A DNA stretch of 33,768 nucleotides, taken from an uncultured Garciella sp. (GTDB taxonomy: Bacteria > Bacillota > Clostridia > Eubacteriales > Garciellaceae). The translations under genes and the position numbers were made by a program. Numbering within the stretch: position 1 is the stretch's first letter; each line of letters opens with the position of its first letter. Positions 8,007 to 16,060 of the stretch are shown piece after piece. Under the pieces are notes generated by a model. That model made no database searches. It worked only from the letters and a program-made list of their open reading frames with translations, and had not been told where the DNA came from. The stretch covers positions 1 through 33,768 of the forward strand of contig USMD01000005.1 in assembly GCA_900555725.1 (NCBI GenBank), written 5' to 3'.

Positions 8007-8594
8007 ATGTACGAAAATAGATGTGAACAATGTGGAAAGGTAATGAAACAAAGCGTTCATATTACTGATGATAAAGGACAGACATATATATTGTGTCATG
8101 ACTGTAACAATGCTATGGTAGCAGACCGCCTTGAGATTAACAACTTTGTTGATTTTACAAGAAACTACCGAGTTAAGGATAAAGATGGGGAAGAGCATGT
8201 ATTTGAAATCAGCAAGGAAATATTTTTTATGGGAATCCAGTGGAGAGCAGTTGAGATAAAGAACGGGGAAATTGAAGGCTATCGGTTTGCTGTCCATACT
8301 AAACTTGATGACGACCCAGTAGAAGGTCTGCAAAAATTATACAAGAAGATTAACAAAGGTCTTTCAACTAAGCATATTGAGAAAAAGGAGTTTCAGGGAC
8401 AAACTTTTCACTCGATTATTGATAATAAAGTTGTTGGTCGAATAGAGTGGGATGACAATTTTGATGGAAGGATACCAAGGCTTATTATTGACGGCAAATC
8501 ATACTCTTGGGAGCAGTTAGGTAATGCATTAATGAGCTATGAGGGATGGAATTTTCATTTAGAAATAGTAGAAGCAGGTGATAACGATGAATGA
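8007..8594 (+). CDS. Hypothetical protein with an N-terminal CxxC zinc-binding motif
   Basis: A protein of about 195 residues beginning MYENRCEQCGKVMKQ. It has a CEQC pair and a CHDC pair (about residues 6-35) that probably bind zinc. A mixed alpha/beta body and a C-terminal segment (DGKSYSWEQLGNALMSYEGW) that looks like a small globular domain follow. I do not recognise the family with confidence; it resembles clostridial DUF proteins. ATG 8007 is preferred over in-frame ATG 7995 because GAGG lies six bases before 8007. The next gene overlaps its stop, so the two are co-translated. Confidence 0.65.
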   Translation: MYENRCEQCGKVMKQSVHITDDKGQTYILCHDCNNAMVADRLEINNFVDFTRNYRVKDKDGEEHVFEISKEIFFMGIQWRAVEIKNGEIEGYRFAVHTKLDDDPVEGLQKLYKKINKGLSTKHIEKKEFQGQTFHSIIDNKVVGRIEWDDNFDGRIPRLIIDGKSYSWEQLGNALMSYEGWNFHLEIVEAGDNDE

Positions 8595-8787
8595 GATAGC
8601 TTTAAGGAAGTGGATGAAAATACCTAAAAATATTAGGAAAGAGTTAGAGTACAATGTATTCTGTGGAAACTGTAAAGATGTGGTACATATTGTGGATTAT
8701 GAGGTTGAAATGGATAACATAGGGATAATTTTAACTGGAAAATGCGAAACATGTGGCCAATTAGTAAGAAGAGTTGTAGAGGACTGA
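8587..8787 (+). CDS. Small zinc-ribbon protein, hypothetical
   Basis: A 66-residue protein, MNEIALRKWMKIPKNIRKEL followed by two cysteine pairs (CGNC and CETC) about 30 residues apart that form a zinc ribbon. ATG 8587 overlaps the stop codon of the upstream gene, with AGGTG just before it, which indicates translational coupling. Both proteins of this pair carry CxxC motifs, so they may act together, but no function can be assigned. Confidence 0.6.
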   Translation: MNEIALRKWMKIPKNIRKELEYNVFCGNCKDVVHIVDYEVEMDNIGIILTGKCETCGQLVRRVVED

Positions 8788-8995
8788 TAGGAGAGCAATC
8801 AGGTTAACGGCTTAAGGAGAAGAGTGTTCGATGAGTTTGAGCATAATATTGGTTGAAGAAATTAATGTGTTTTGGCGGGGCATTTTAAGATTGAATGGGA
8901 AGATGGATTATGACATTAATTTCTAAAGGAACCAACTCTTTGGAAGATATGCCATTACGAAATGTCTTAGTAGCTGATGAAAGATTAGCTTACAA

Positions 8996-9268
8996 TGGGG
9001 CTTTCACTATGATAATATTCTATGGAATGAAATTACTGGCCATCTTGGAGTTATAGATTTTAGTGAAGCAGTAATAGAAGACCCCGCCTTGGATTTTATG
9101 TATATGTGTTATTATCCCAAAGAATTCAGAAATGCGGTGTTTGCGGAATATGGCTCGAAAGATACGAGACTATATGAGAGGAGGCAAATGTACGATAGAA
9201 TCTATGGTTTGTATGATATGATTGAAAATATACAGATTACTATCTACATATCGCATGGATTCCTATGA
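8996..9268 (+). pseudogene. C-terminal fragment of an aminoglycoside phosphotransferase (APH) family protein
   Basis: An open frame, WGFHYDNILWNEITGHLGVI followed by DFSEAVIEDPALDFMY, matches the APH/choline-kinase active site. HYDN corresponds to H-x-D/F-x-x-N, VIDFS to the metal-binding DFG-like motif, and DPALDF to the following helix. The catalytic HGD is altered to WGFH, and the ATP-binding N-lobe is absent. The frame ends in TGA at 9266. Bases 8788-8995 contain only short broken frames. Confidence 0.55.
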
Positions 9269-9296
9269 AAATGTTTGAAAGTCATTATTTATATGC

Positions 9297-9449
9297 CATC
9301 AGCTGTTCCGGGAAGTATCTCAAGAGGTAGCAGAACTACTTAATTATGATTATCTGAAGTATGATAAAAATGTAACAAGATATACGGAAGACATGTATAG
9401 TAGATATATGGGAAAGAAGAAGAATGCAATTGAGTATAGATTTAAATAA
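9297..9449 (+). pseudogene. C-terminal tail of an ANT(6)-type aminoglycoside adenylyltransferase
   Basis: The frame HQLFREVSQEVAELLNYDYL followed by KYDKNVTRYTEDMYSRYMGK resembles the last 45 residues of streptomycin 6-adenylyltransferases (LFR-x-V-x-EVA-x-L-Y-YP-D). The nucleotidyltransferase core is missing. Its reading frame overlaps the first 26 bases of the intact ANT(9) gene, so an ant(6)-ant(9) tandem may once have existed. Confidence 0.5.
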
Positions 9450-10218
9450 CAAAAAAATACCGAAAGAAGCAATTCAAGCATTAAAAATTATAGAGGAATT
9501 GATTGATAGTATATTAGTTGGGGCATATTTATATGGTTCTGCTGTAATGGAAGGTTTACGCATTAATAGCGATGTAGATATTTTGGTGGTAACAAATCAT
9601 AATTTATCTGAAAGAACTCGGAGAGATCTTACAGATAGGCTAATGCTTATATCTGGGAAAATAGGAAACACAAATGCTATAAGACCACTTGAAGTTACAA
9701 TCATAAATCAAAAAGATATTGTTCCTTGGCATTTTCCTTCCAAATATGATTTTATGTATGGTGAGTGGCTAAGAGAGGAGTTTGAAAAGGGAGAAATTCC
9801 TAGGCCCACTTATGATCCAGATTTAGCAATTCTATTAGCTCAAGTAAGAAAAAATAGCATTAATCTTTCTGGACCAAAAGCAACAGAAATACTTGAACCT
9901 GTACCAATGACAGATATTCGAAGAGCGATTAAAGAATCTTTACCTAGGTTGATAGCGGATATTAAAGGTGATGAACGCAATGTAATTTTAACTTTAGCCA
10001 GAATGTGGCTGACAGCCTCTACCGGTGAAATTAGCTCAAAAGATCTGGCAGCAGAATGGGCAATACCTCAATTATCCAATGAGCATGCAGCTTTACTAGA
10101 CTTAGCCAGAAAAGCCTATAGAGGAGAGTATGCTGATAAGTGGGAAGGACTAGAGTCCGAGGTGGCTTCACTCGTTAATTATATGAAAAAGTCTATAGAA
10201 TTTTGCCTTAATATCTGA
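9424..10218 (+). CDS. Aminoglycoside 9-adenylyltransferase, ANT(9)/spectinomycin resistance type
   Basis: Transfers AMP from ATP to the 9-hydroxyl of spectinomycin. It is 264 residues long, close to ANT(9)-Ia (about 260). The nucleotidyltransferase motif is YGSAVMEGLRINSDVDILV: G38, S39 and aspartates D50 and D52. Further family signatures are ISGKIGNTNAIRPLEVT, YGEWLREEFEKGE, DPDLAILLAQVRKNSI and GDERNVILTLARMW, which I recognise from ANT(9)/AadA proteins. No frame break is seen, so it appears intact. The start overlaps the tail of the ANT(6) relic, and the upstream GGGAAAGAAG may serve as ribosome binding site. It is the one apparently functional aminoglycoside resistance gene among several relics. 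Confidence 0.88.
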   Translation: MQLSIDLNNKKIPKEAIQALKIIEELIDSILVGAYLYGSAVMEGLRINSDVDILVVTNHNLSERTRRDLTDRLMLISGKIGNTNAIRPLEVTIINQKDIVPWHFPSKYDFMYGEWLREEFEKGEIPRPTYDPDLAILLAQVRKNSINLSGPKATEILEPVPMTDIRRAIKESLPRLIADIKGDERNVILTLARMWLTASTGEISSKDLAAEWAIPQLSNEHAALLDLARKAYRGEYADKWEGLESEVASLVNYMKKSIEFCLNI

Positions 10219-10315
10219 GTACCTCTTCGCAAAGTGTGAATAGCAAATAAAGGTTGGATATTCATTGTGAAGAGAAGTAGCTTGTCACTGAAACAGAATG
10301 GCTAGGAGGAAAAAA

Positions 10316-10613
10316 ATGAGTAACCATAAACTATATCAAACTGCTTTTAGTTTAATTAATCATAAAAAATTACGAAACTTTGGTACTTCGGGACATGTCG
10401 CATGTGCATTGGAAACAAATCAATGAAACAGCAATTAAAAGGATTGTCGCTGTGTATGAAGATGGGAGCATTCTTCCGCCATGTGGAAGGTGCAGAGAAT
10501 TTATTGCACAGATAGACGACCGAAATATAGAGACTAAAATTGTGTTGCCTGAAATGAAAGAAGTTCCGTTGAAAGATTTATTGCCGGAAAGGTGGGATAG
10601 CAAATGGAACTAA
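10316..10613 (+). pseudogene. Cytidine/blasticidin-S deaminase relic lacking the catalytic HAE region
   Basis: After AGGAGG, ATG 10316 opens MSNHKLYQTAFSLINHKKLR and GHVACALETN, the N-terminus of a cytidine-deaminase-fold protein, then stops. In another frame the sequence continues IKRIVAVYEDGSILPPCGRC and REFIAQIDD down to KDLLPERW. The second zinc motif PCGRC is kept, but the first motif (C/H-A-E) and about 25-30 residues are deleted at the join near 10419-10425. It ends overlapping the start of the MBL gene by ten bases. The protein should be inactive. Confidence 0.65.
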
Positions 10614-11296
10614 AAAAGATAAGTAGCAGAGTGTTTTATTATCCACATCAATCGGAAACCGACCGTCCTATGTTGGCATACTTAAAAGGAGATAAAATTG
10701 CACTTGCCATTGATGCAGGAAATTCGGCAGACCACGTTGATGAATTCTATAAATCATTAGAAGGTGAAAGCCTAAAGAAACCAGATTTTACAGTCATTAC
10801 CCATTGGCATTGGGATCATACCTTTGGTATGTACCATATTCACGGATTGTCTATCGCACAATGTAAAACTAACGAGTTTTTGAATCAAGAAAGAGCTAAG
10901 CTGTCTGGCAGTGCATATATAAATTTTCTAAAGCAGAATGATGAATGCCTCAGCAGAGAATATATAGACAATAAAAGAATTGTTGTTGTTCTGTCGGATA
11001 TTCAATTTGAAGAAGAACTTATCCTTAATCTCGGTGGATTGACTGCAAAGATTTTTCATGCAGTATCTCCGCACTCGGAGGACACAGTACTTATCTATAT
11101 CCCCGAAGAAAAAATACTATTTTTGGGGGATGCAACCAGCGAGGATTTCTTTAATAATGGATATATGGATAAAGATAAATTAAAGACATTGATAAATTTG
11201 ATTGATAGTATCGACTGTCAACATTGTATTTTAAGCCATACAGAACCTCTAACTAAATTGGATTTATTAGATTACTTAATATCCATTTTGAATTAA
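10604..11296 (+). CDS. MBL-fold metallo-hydrolase
   Basis: A 230-residue metallo-beta-lactamase-fold hydrolase. The dinuclear metal motif HWHWDH is at 67-72. Further ligands are H in KIFHAVSPHSEDT (about 152), D in LFLGDA (about 175) and H in ILSHTEP (about 207). The fold serves many hydrolases; a beta-lactamase function cannot be claimed. There is no signal peptide, so it is cytoplasmic. The start overlaps the deaminase relic, and GGAAAGGTGGG lies just upstream of ATG 10604. The gene appears intact. Confidence 0.82.
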   Translation: MELKKISSRVFYYPHQSETDRPMLAYLKGDKIALAIDAGNSADHVDEFYKSLEGESLKKPDFTVITHWHWDHTFGMYHIHGLSIAQCKTNEFLNQERAKLSGSAYINFLKQNDECLSREYIDNKRIVVVLSDIQFEEELILNLGGLTAKIFHAVSPHSEDTVLIYIPEEKILFLGDATSEDFFNNGYMDKDKLKTLINLIDSIDCQHCILSHTEPLTKLDLLDYLISILN

Positions 11297-11366
11297 AAAC
11301 TATTTTTGTAATGGGCGGATATATTGCAAAAGAATATATATATGAAGATACGGCGAGGTAGATCAT

Positions 11367-11689
11367 ATGACATCAAAACAAGATGGTAATAGATTCACGT
11401 CTAGAAGTGATGAAGAACTAAAGAAGCTTACGGTGGGTGAACTGAAATCGCATAATGCCCCATCACCTTCGTTGAGTATGACTCACGTTGGCCTAAAGCT
11501 TTTGAACGGGAAGCTAACGGAGTTCGTTCAATACTGGGAGATAAGATAATACAGTCTTATGTCCTAGCATTGGAAGCAGCTGGATATACACTGCGGATCC
11601 GAGAACCCGAATGGTTCGAGCACCGTCTGTTCAAAGGACATGATATAGTGCAAATGGTGTACCGCTGTATTTTGGCTTGTTCTCATTAG
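11367..11689 (+). pseudogene. GrpB-family nucleotidyltransferase-like protein, frameshifted and internally deleted
   Basis: Starts with a good ribosome binding site and MTSKQDG, then EELKKLTVGELKSHNAP. Near 11460 a one-base shift is needed to continue as ITFVEYDSRWPKAFEREANG and RSILGDKIIQ. This is the GrpB signature (EYDxxWPxxFExEA). The expected HVGSTSVPGLAAKPIIDI block is missing, and the reading resumes at LALEAAGYTLRIREPEWFEHRLFKGHD, another GrpB segment. It then runs into unrelated membrane-protein sequence. One frameshift and two deletion joins make it a pseudogene. Confidence 0.65.
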
Positions 11690-11955
11690 TATTATCTGCT
11701 TTTATTCATTTGCTGATAATGAGTAGCATTACCTTCGTCATAGCTCCGATTGCCTTTGACGCAACGATACCGTCTAACTTGCCATTATATTTTGGGACAT
11801 TAGCCTTATTTATTGCTGTTTCCTGCTACATGGGGGGATATATACTGCTTTCACAAAATGGGAGTAGCCTTAGTGAATTTATGCCATTACTAATTATTTT
11901 TGTGGTAGCAGTTGTGATATGTGGTCTGCTGTTAAAAAAGTTACGTTCTCAATGA
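11677..11955 (+). pseudogene. Membrane protein fragment
   Basis: About 92 residues (TTG start) with three hydrophobic segments (about 5-25, 38-58 and 68-86) and a basic end, LLLKKLRSQ. The frame is open upstream to about 11645, including NGVPLYFG, which suggests that a longer gene lost its 5' part when it was fused to the GrpB relic. The family is not recognised. Confidence 0.35.
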
Positions 11956-12025
11956 GCGATTTAATTTCTCCCTGCAAAGCAGATCAGAAATTAAAAAGGC
12001 AAATGAAGAAAAGGGAGAAATATGA

Positions 12026-12250
12026 ATGATTGGACTTAAAAAGCGTGATATGAAAACCACACTGAAAGCTGGGGCAAAAGCAAGGGGTATATCCTTATCC
12101 GAGTTCCGAGCAGAAATGCAGGCAAATATTGATGAAGCAAAGAACAGTCAAGACCCAGAGGTACAGGCACATTTCCAAAAGCATTTTGGAAGCTGAACGC
12201 CTACCCCAGAAGGATATATCTATACTATCACGAAAAAGACGAAGTTTTAG
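12026..12250 (+). pseudogene. Small Spo0A-C-like conjugative-element protein with an in-frame stop
   Basis: ATG 12026, preceded by AGGGAGAAA, encodes MIGLKKRDMKTTLKAGAKAR then GISLSEFRAEMQANIDEAKN and DPEVQAHFQKHFGS before TGA at 12194. The same frame continues TPTPEGYIYTITKKTKF. The pattern (I-x2-FR-x-E-M/I-Q-x2-IDEA, DP-V, PTPEE-I) is like small proteins annotated as Spo0A-C-like that occur in clostridial integrative conjugative elements. One nonsense codon interrupts it. No other gene is seen between 11956 and 12308. Confidence 0.5.
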
Positions 12251-12308
12251 GCGGGTACTGCTCTTTGCTGTACCTGCTTAAAGGAAGTCGCCGGCATGGA
12301 AAAACAAA

Positions 12309-12671
12309 TTAGGAGTAGTACCAGAAACTCAAAAGAGTACTGATACAGAAGCGTTTACAACTGAATATGCTGTTGTTTTTATAGCTCGTACAAACATTTC
12401 GTTTTGTGCGGCTTTTTTGATGCCAGAAAAAATTTCTCGATTTTTTCTGCTGATTTTGCAACAAATCACACCCTGAAAGCGCGCTGTTCTCTATATCTTT
12501 CAGAAGGTCGTACTGGCTTCCATAATATTTATAAAAGGTCGTGCGGTTGATGTCCGCTTCCTCGCAGATTTCCCGCACTGAAATTTTATGGATGGATTTT
12601 TCGTGCATCAAGCGAATCAGACTATCGCGCAAGCATTGTTTTGAAACTCGTATTCTCTGGTTTTCTTTCAT
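12309..12671 (-). pseudogene. TetR/AcrR-family transcriptional regulator with damaged C-terminus
   Basis: MKENQRIRVSKQCLRDSLIR is followed by the TetR HTH ISVREICEEADINRTTFYKYY (about residues 28-48). ATG 12671 has GAGGTG nine bases upstream; the longer frame to 12752 has no such site. After about residue 80 the protein turns into an arginine- and serine-rich nonsense tail. A neighbouring frame reads SGIKKAAQNEMFVRAIKTTA, which looks like true C-terminal sequence. A deletion with frameshift has therefore destroyed the ligand-binding domain. It diverges from the esterase gene across 135 bases and may once have repressed it. Confidence 0.65.
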
Positions 12672-12736
12672 CAAATTTTCACCTCGGAAATCAACATTTT
12701 CTATTCGATTTGTTGACCTGACAGCCAATATCAAAT

Positions 12737-12775
12737 CAACAGTTAGTTGCAAAATGAACGTGTTGTAAGTATAAT
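12737..12775 (+). promoter_or_regulatory. Promoter of the esterase gene with an overlapping inverted repeat
   Basis: TTGCAA at 12747-12752 and TATAAT at 12770-12775 are separated by 17 bases, which fits a sigma-A promoter for the esterase. A CAAC-agtta-GTTG inverted repeat at 12737-12749 overlaps the -35 box and lies between the divergent TetR and esterase genes, so it is a plausible TetR operator. Operator assignment is inference. Confidence 0.5.
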
Positions 12776-12806
12776 GGATTTATGGAAGTTAGTCAAAAGG
12801 TGATGA

Positions 12807-13784
12807 ATGATGCATGTATCAAAAGATATGATCCATCCGGAACTGAGGAAGATGGCAAAGGTCGGCAAGATGATGAATTCTTCGCCTTCTCCGAAAAATA
12901 TGGCTCGCTCTGCCAAAATGATAAAGCTGATGATGAAAGGCAGATGCTGGAGCAAGAAGCTGAAATATGAACAGCGATTTATTGACAGGGCAGACAAAAG
13001 CCAGCTTCGTCTGTGTGTGTATTCTCCCAAGGAACTGCAAAAGGATGTACCCGGCATATTGTGGCTTCACGGCGGTGGATATGCAAAAGGCGTTCCCGAA
13101 CAGGACGAGGGATTTATCAAGCGTTTTGTTGAAGCCAGCGGCTGTGTTGTGGTTGCGCCGGATTACCGCACTTCCTTGGAAGCACCATATCCTGCGGCAT
13201 TGGATGATTGCTATGCGGCATTGCTCTGGCTGAAAGAGCAGGGCAACGAATATGGTATGCGTGATAATCAAATCATGGTGGGTGGCGATAGTGCGGGCGG
13301 TGGTCTGACTGCTGCGATTACGCTATATGCGCGGGATAAGGGCGAAGTGGCTATCGCATTCCAAATGCCCTTATATCCAATGATAGACGACCGAATGAAT
13401 ACCGAATCCGCCACGGACAACAATGCTCCGCTATGGGATTCCAAATCCAACGATGTGGCGTGGAGGCTCTATCTCGGCGACCTTTTCGGAAAGGAGGATG
13501 TTCCTGCATATGCCGCGCCTGCCCGTGCCAATGATTATCACAACCTTCCTCCTGCTGTTTCTTTTGTCGGCAGTGTCGAGCCTTTTCGTGACGAAGCAGT
13601 AACATACATGGAGCGGTTGCGGGAGCAATGGATTCCCGTAAAATTCAAGGTTTTCGAGGGGGCTTTTCACGCCTTTGACATTCTCTCCCGCAATTCGACC
13701 ATCGGGAAGGAAGCGACAGCCTTTCTTATGGAAGCCTTTAGTTACGCTGTTAAGCATTATTTTGCGGAGCAGCCAACAAAATAA
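12807..13784 (+). CDS. Alpha/beta hydrolase of the hormone-sensitive lipase (esterase/acetyl-hydrolase) type
   Basis: Cytoplasmic carboxyl-ester hydrolase of 325 residues, normal for the HSL family. It has the oxyanion-hole motif HGGG (88-91), nucleophile motif GDSAGG (S162), acid D262 in VEPFRDEAV and histidine H288 in GAFHAFD, so the catalytic set is complete. AAAGGTGATG precedes ATG 12807, and ATG 12810 is equally possible. The coding sequence is visibly richer in G+C than the flanking DNA to the left, which suggests separate acquisition. It diverges from a damaged TetR gene. Confidence 0.85.
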   Translation: MMHVSKDMIHPELRKMAKVGKMMNSSPSPKNMARSAKMIKLMMKGRCWSKKLKYEQRFIDRADKSQLRLCVYSPKELQKDVPGILWLHGGGYAKGVPEQDEGFIKRFVEASGCVVVAPDYRTSLEAPYPAALDDCYAALLWLKEQGNEYGMRDNQIMVGGDSAGGGLTAAITLYARDKGEVAIAFQMPLYPMIDDRMNTESATDNNAPLWDSKSNDVAWRLYLGDLFGKEDVPAYAAPARANDYHNLPPAVSFVGSVEPFRDEAVTYMERLREQWIPVKFKVFEGAFHAFDILSRNSTIGKEATAFLMEAFSYAVKHYFAEQPTK

Positions 13785-13862
13785 GATGGATTATTCAATT
13801 ATTATTTGAGAAAGATTGCCACGGCGGTCTTTTTTTCTGCGCACTTTCAGGAGGTGGCCGCC

Positions 13863-14021
13863 ATGCGCATCGAAAACTTCATCCGCTTCACCGACCTTCG
13901 GCTTCAAGAAGGCGGTCAGCTCAACGGCTACACGCTCTACACCACGACCATGCTCCGAAACGGTGAGTATCCTGTGCGGTATTTCAACGCATATGGAATA
14001 TTATTCACAAAAAGAACTTAA
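13863..14021 (+). CDS. Short hypothetical reading frame, unassigned
   Basis: ATG 13863 after AGGAGGTGG gives 52 residues starting MRIENFIRFTDLRLQEGGQL and GYTLYTTTMLRNGEYPVRYF. The ribosome binding site is strong and the composition GC-rich like the esterase. The end reads into the next relic, so it is probably 3'-truncated. The family is not recognised. Confidence 0.35.
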   Translation: MRIENFIRFTDLRLQEGGQLNGYTLYTTTMLRNGEYPVRYFNAYGILFTKRT

Positions 14022-14158
14022 TGATACGTTACTGCTCATATCTTCTACTATTAGCAAGTGTGAAAAGATGAAATTAAAATTTGAAGAGAGTACATCACAG
14101 TAATCTCTTTTAAAGAACAGAATTAAGGCATTGTATATCTCAAAGGATTTAAAATCGG
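13993..14158 (+). pseudogene. Relic of a small conserved hypothetical protein
   Basis: ATG 13993 gives MEYYSQKELNDTLLLISSTI and SKCEKMKLKFEESTSQ, a stop (14101), then SLLKNRIKALYISKDL in the same frame. I recall a clostridial family of about 60-70 residues with SKCEK, GTSQH-LL-RRIKAL, so one nonsense codon appears to interrupt it. No strong ribosome binding site is seen. Confidence 0.4.
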
Positions 14159-14929
14159 CTATGCTACTTTATGTTTATATGCCCTCATTGCAAAGATATA
14201 AGCCACGAGTATAATTCCGACGCACCACGCAAGAGCAACCCAAATATCATTTCCGACAGGTTGCTCTGACAGGAGCGCCCGGATGGCGTCCACTATCGAA
14301 GTAACCGGCTGATTTTTGGCAAAGGCGCGAACAGGCCCCGGCATAGAAGCGGTCGGCACAAACGCCGAGCTGATAAACGGCAGGAAGATAAGTGGATAGG
14401 AAAAGGCGCCTGCGCCGTCCACCGATTTTGCGGACAGTCCGGCAATCGCCGCGATCCAGGTCAAGGCCAGCGTAAACAGCGCGAGTATCCCGGCCACGGC
14501 AAACCATGACAATACTCCCGCCGACGAGCGGAAGCCCATAATCAGCGCTGCGAGAATGATTACGACAACCGAAATCGCATTGGATACCAGTGAGGTCAGC
14601 ACATGCCCCCACAGCGCGGCTGAACGCACAATCGGCATGGAGTGGAACCGTTCGAAGATTCCGCTTTTCATATCCATAAACAGGCGGTAAGCCGTATAAG
14701 ATATACCACTTGCTATCGCAATCAGCAGGATGCCGGGTAACAGATAATTCACATAGTTACCCGTGCCGGTTTGAATCGCGCCACCCAACACATATACAAA
14801 CAGAAGCATCATCGCAATCGGAGTGATGCAGACCGTGATAATGGTATCCATGCTGCGGAAAATATGGCGCATGGAACGCCCAAGCATAACGCTCATATCG
14901 CTGAAAAAGTGTTTCTTTACGGTTTCCAT
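14159..14929 (-). CDS. ABC-2 type transporter permease, DrrB-like
   Basis: Membrane subunit of a drug or lipid exporter, 256 residues with six hydrophobic segments (about 30-50, 60-80, 107-130, 138-160, 170-190 and 225-247). The ABC-2 region PGILLIAIASGISYTAYRLF and KSGIFERFHSMPI is typical of DrrB/NodJ permeases. Its start abuts the ATPase stop (14929/14930), so translation is probably coupled. It is the last gene of the padR-DUF1048-DUF1048-ATPase-permease operon. It appears intact. The substrate is unknown. Confidence 0.88.
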   Translation of the reverse strand: METVKKHFFSDMSVMLGRSMRHIFRSMDTIITVCITPIAMMLLFVYVLGGAIQTGTGNYVNYLLPGILLIAIASGISYTAYRLFMDMKSGIFERFHSMPIVRSAALWGHVLTSLVSNAISVVVIILAALIMGFRSSAGVLSWFAVAGILALFTLALTWIAAIAGLSAKSVDGAGAFSYPLIFLPFISSAFVPTASMPGPVRAFAKNQPVTSIVDAIRALLSEQPVGNDIWVALAWCVGIILVAYIFAMRAYKHKVA

Positions 14930-15688
14930 TTACTTTTCCTCCCTCTTGCCGATGATTGCGAGGAATATTTCCTCCAACGTCGGCTGTTTTTCCACATACT
15001 CCACCTTTGCGGGCGGAAACAGCTTTTTCAGTTCATCAAGGGTGCCATTCGCAATAATTTTCCCTTCATGCAGAATGGCGATTCGATCCGCAAGCTGCTC
15101 GGCTTCCTCCAAATATTGTGTAGTCAGGAACACCGTTGTGCCATTATCAGCAAGCTCTTTTACAGTATTCCAAACCTTGATGCGCCCTTCGGGGTCAAGC
15201 CCGGTGGTCGGCTCGTCGAGAAAGATAAGCTGCGGTTTTCCCGCAAGGCTCATGGCGATATCGAGCCTGCGGCGCATACCGCCCGAATAGGTGGAAACCC
15301 TGCGGTCGGCGGCATCTGTTAAGCCAAAGCGTTTTAGTAAATCGTCAGCCACTTGCCGGGGATTGGCAAGATGCCGCAGCTTGGCAATCATGATGAGATT
15401 TTCCCGCCCTGTTAAAACCTCGTCCACGGCGGCGAATTGCCCTGTCAGGCTGATGGACTGTCGTACATGGTCGGGCTTTGACGCGACGTCAAATCCGTTT
15501 ACGATGGCGGTACCTCCGTCTTGTTTAAGCAGTGTAGTGAGGATTTTAACAATAGTTGTCTTACCCGCACCATTGGAGCCGAGCAGGGCGAAAATACTGC
15601 CTTTTTTCACCTCAAAATCAACGTCCTTCAGGACATGAAGCTTCTTATAGGACTTTTGCAGCCCTTTCACTTCAATTGCTTTTTCCAT
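14930..15688 (-). CDS. ABC transporter ATP-binding protein, DrrA-like
   Basis: ATPase of 252 residues that drives the adjacent ABC-2 permease. Walker A GSNGAGKT is at 37-44, the signature YSGGM at 134-138 and Walker B LIFLDEP at 154-160. TTGLDPEGR and TTQYLEEAEQLADRI follow, as in daunorubicin-type exporters. The C-terminal end PTLEEIFLAIIG is also typical. The start overlaps the end of the upstream DUF1048 gene by 17 bases. The operon layout is common in Firmicutes and is usually controlled by its own PadR protein. Confidence 0.92.
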   Translation of the reverse strand: MEKAIEVKGLQKSYKKLHVLKDVDFEVKKGSIFALLGSNGAGKTTIVKILTTLLKQDGGTAIVNGFDVASKPDHVRQSISLTGQFAAVDEVLTGRENLIMIAKLRHLANPRQVADDLLKRFGLTDAADRRVSTYSGGMRRRLDIAMSLAGKPQLIFLDEPTTGLDPEGRIKVWNTVKELADNGTTVFLTTQYLEEAEQLADRIAILHEGKIIANGTLDELKKLFPPAKVEYVEKQPTLEEIFLAIIGKREEK

Positions 15689-16046
15689 CCCGATATCCTC
15701 CTTTTTTATCCGTATCCTTTTTTATGGCCTTATAAACTTCTTGGTCAACAGATTCTTGATAGATGTCAGCGTAAGTTTTTGAATCTTTGATTAGATCGTC
15801 GCAGAAAGCCGCTACATCATTTCCCGTCACTTCGAGCACGCTTTTCCCAAAAGTCGCGCCCTCTTCAAAAAGATCGACAATCCCCGAGAGCAAACCTATC
15901 CCGTTGGTTAGCTCAACAGGGCCGACCTTAAAGAGATATTTTTGAATCTCTTTATAAACAATCTGATAATCTTGCGGGAGCGCTTTGACACGCGCCATGT
16001 GCGCTCGCCACTCTTTTTTGCCTTCGATGATATCCTGTATTCTCAT
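15672..16046 (-). CDS. DUF1048 family protein (second copy)
   Basis: A 124-residue helical cytoplasmic protein with the DUF1048 pattern: KKEWRAHMARVKALPQDYQI, YKEIQKYLF, then LLSGIVDLFEEGATFGKSVL and VTGNDVAAFCDDLI. DUF1048 proteins are regularly encoded between padR and drug-exporter ATPase genes; their biochemical role is not established. It overlaps the ATPase start by 17 bases. It is paralogous to the upstream gene. Confidence 0.85.
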   Translation of the reverse strand: MRIQDIIEGKKEWRAHMARVKALPQDYQIVYKEIQKYLFKVGPVELTNGIGLLSGIVDLFEEGATFGKSVLEVTGNDVAAFCDDLIKDSKTYADIYQESVDQEVYKAIKKDTDKKGGYRDGKSN

Positions 16047-16060
16047 TTTATCTTATCCTC

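Noticed and set aside
9424..9449. Overlap of the ANT(6) tail and ANT(9) start as a deliberate translational coupling
   Set aside because: The upstream gene is only a C-terminal relic, so present-day coupling is not supported; ancestral tandem organisation is kept only as an inference.
10370..10603. Minus-strand frame opposite the deaminase relic
   Set aside because: It mirrors the plus-strand deaminase sequence, has no ribosome binding site and shows no protein-like motif.
13431..13757. Long minus-strand frames inside the esterase gene
   Set aside because: They lie opposite a complete HSL esterase in G+C-rich DNA, where stop codons are rare; composition is arginine- and glycine-rich without motifs.
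14771..15638. Plus-strand frames opposite the DrrAB genes
   Set aside because: They are shadows of the ABC genes; the minus strand carries full Walker and signature motifs.
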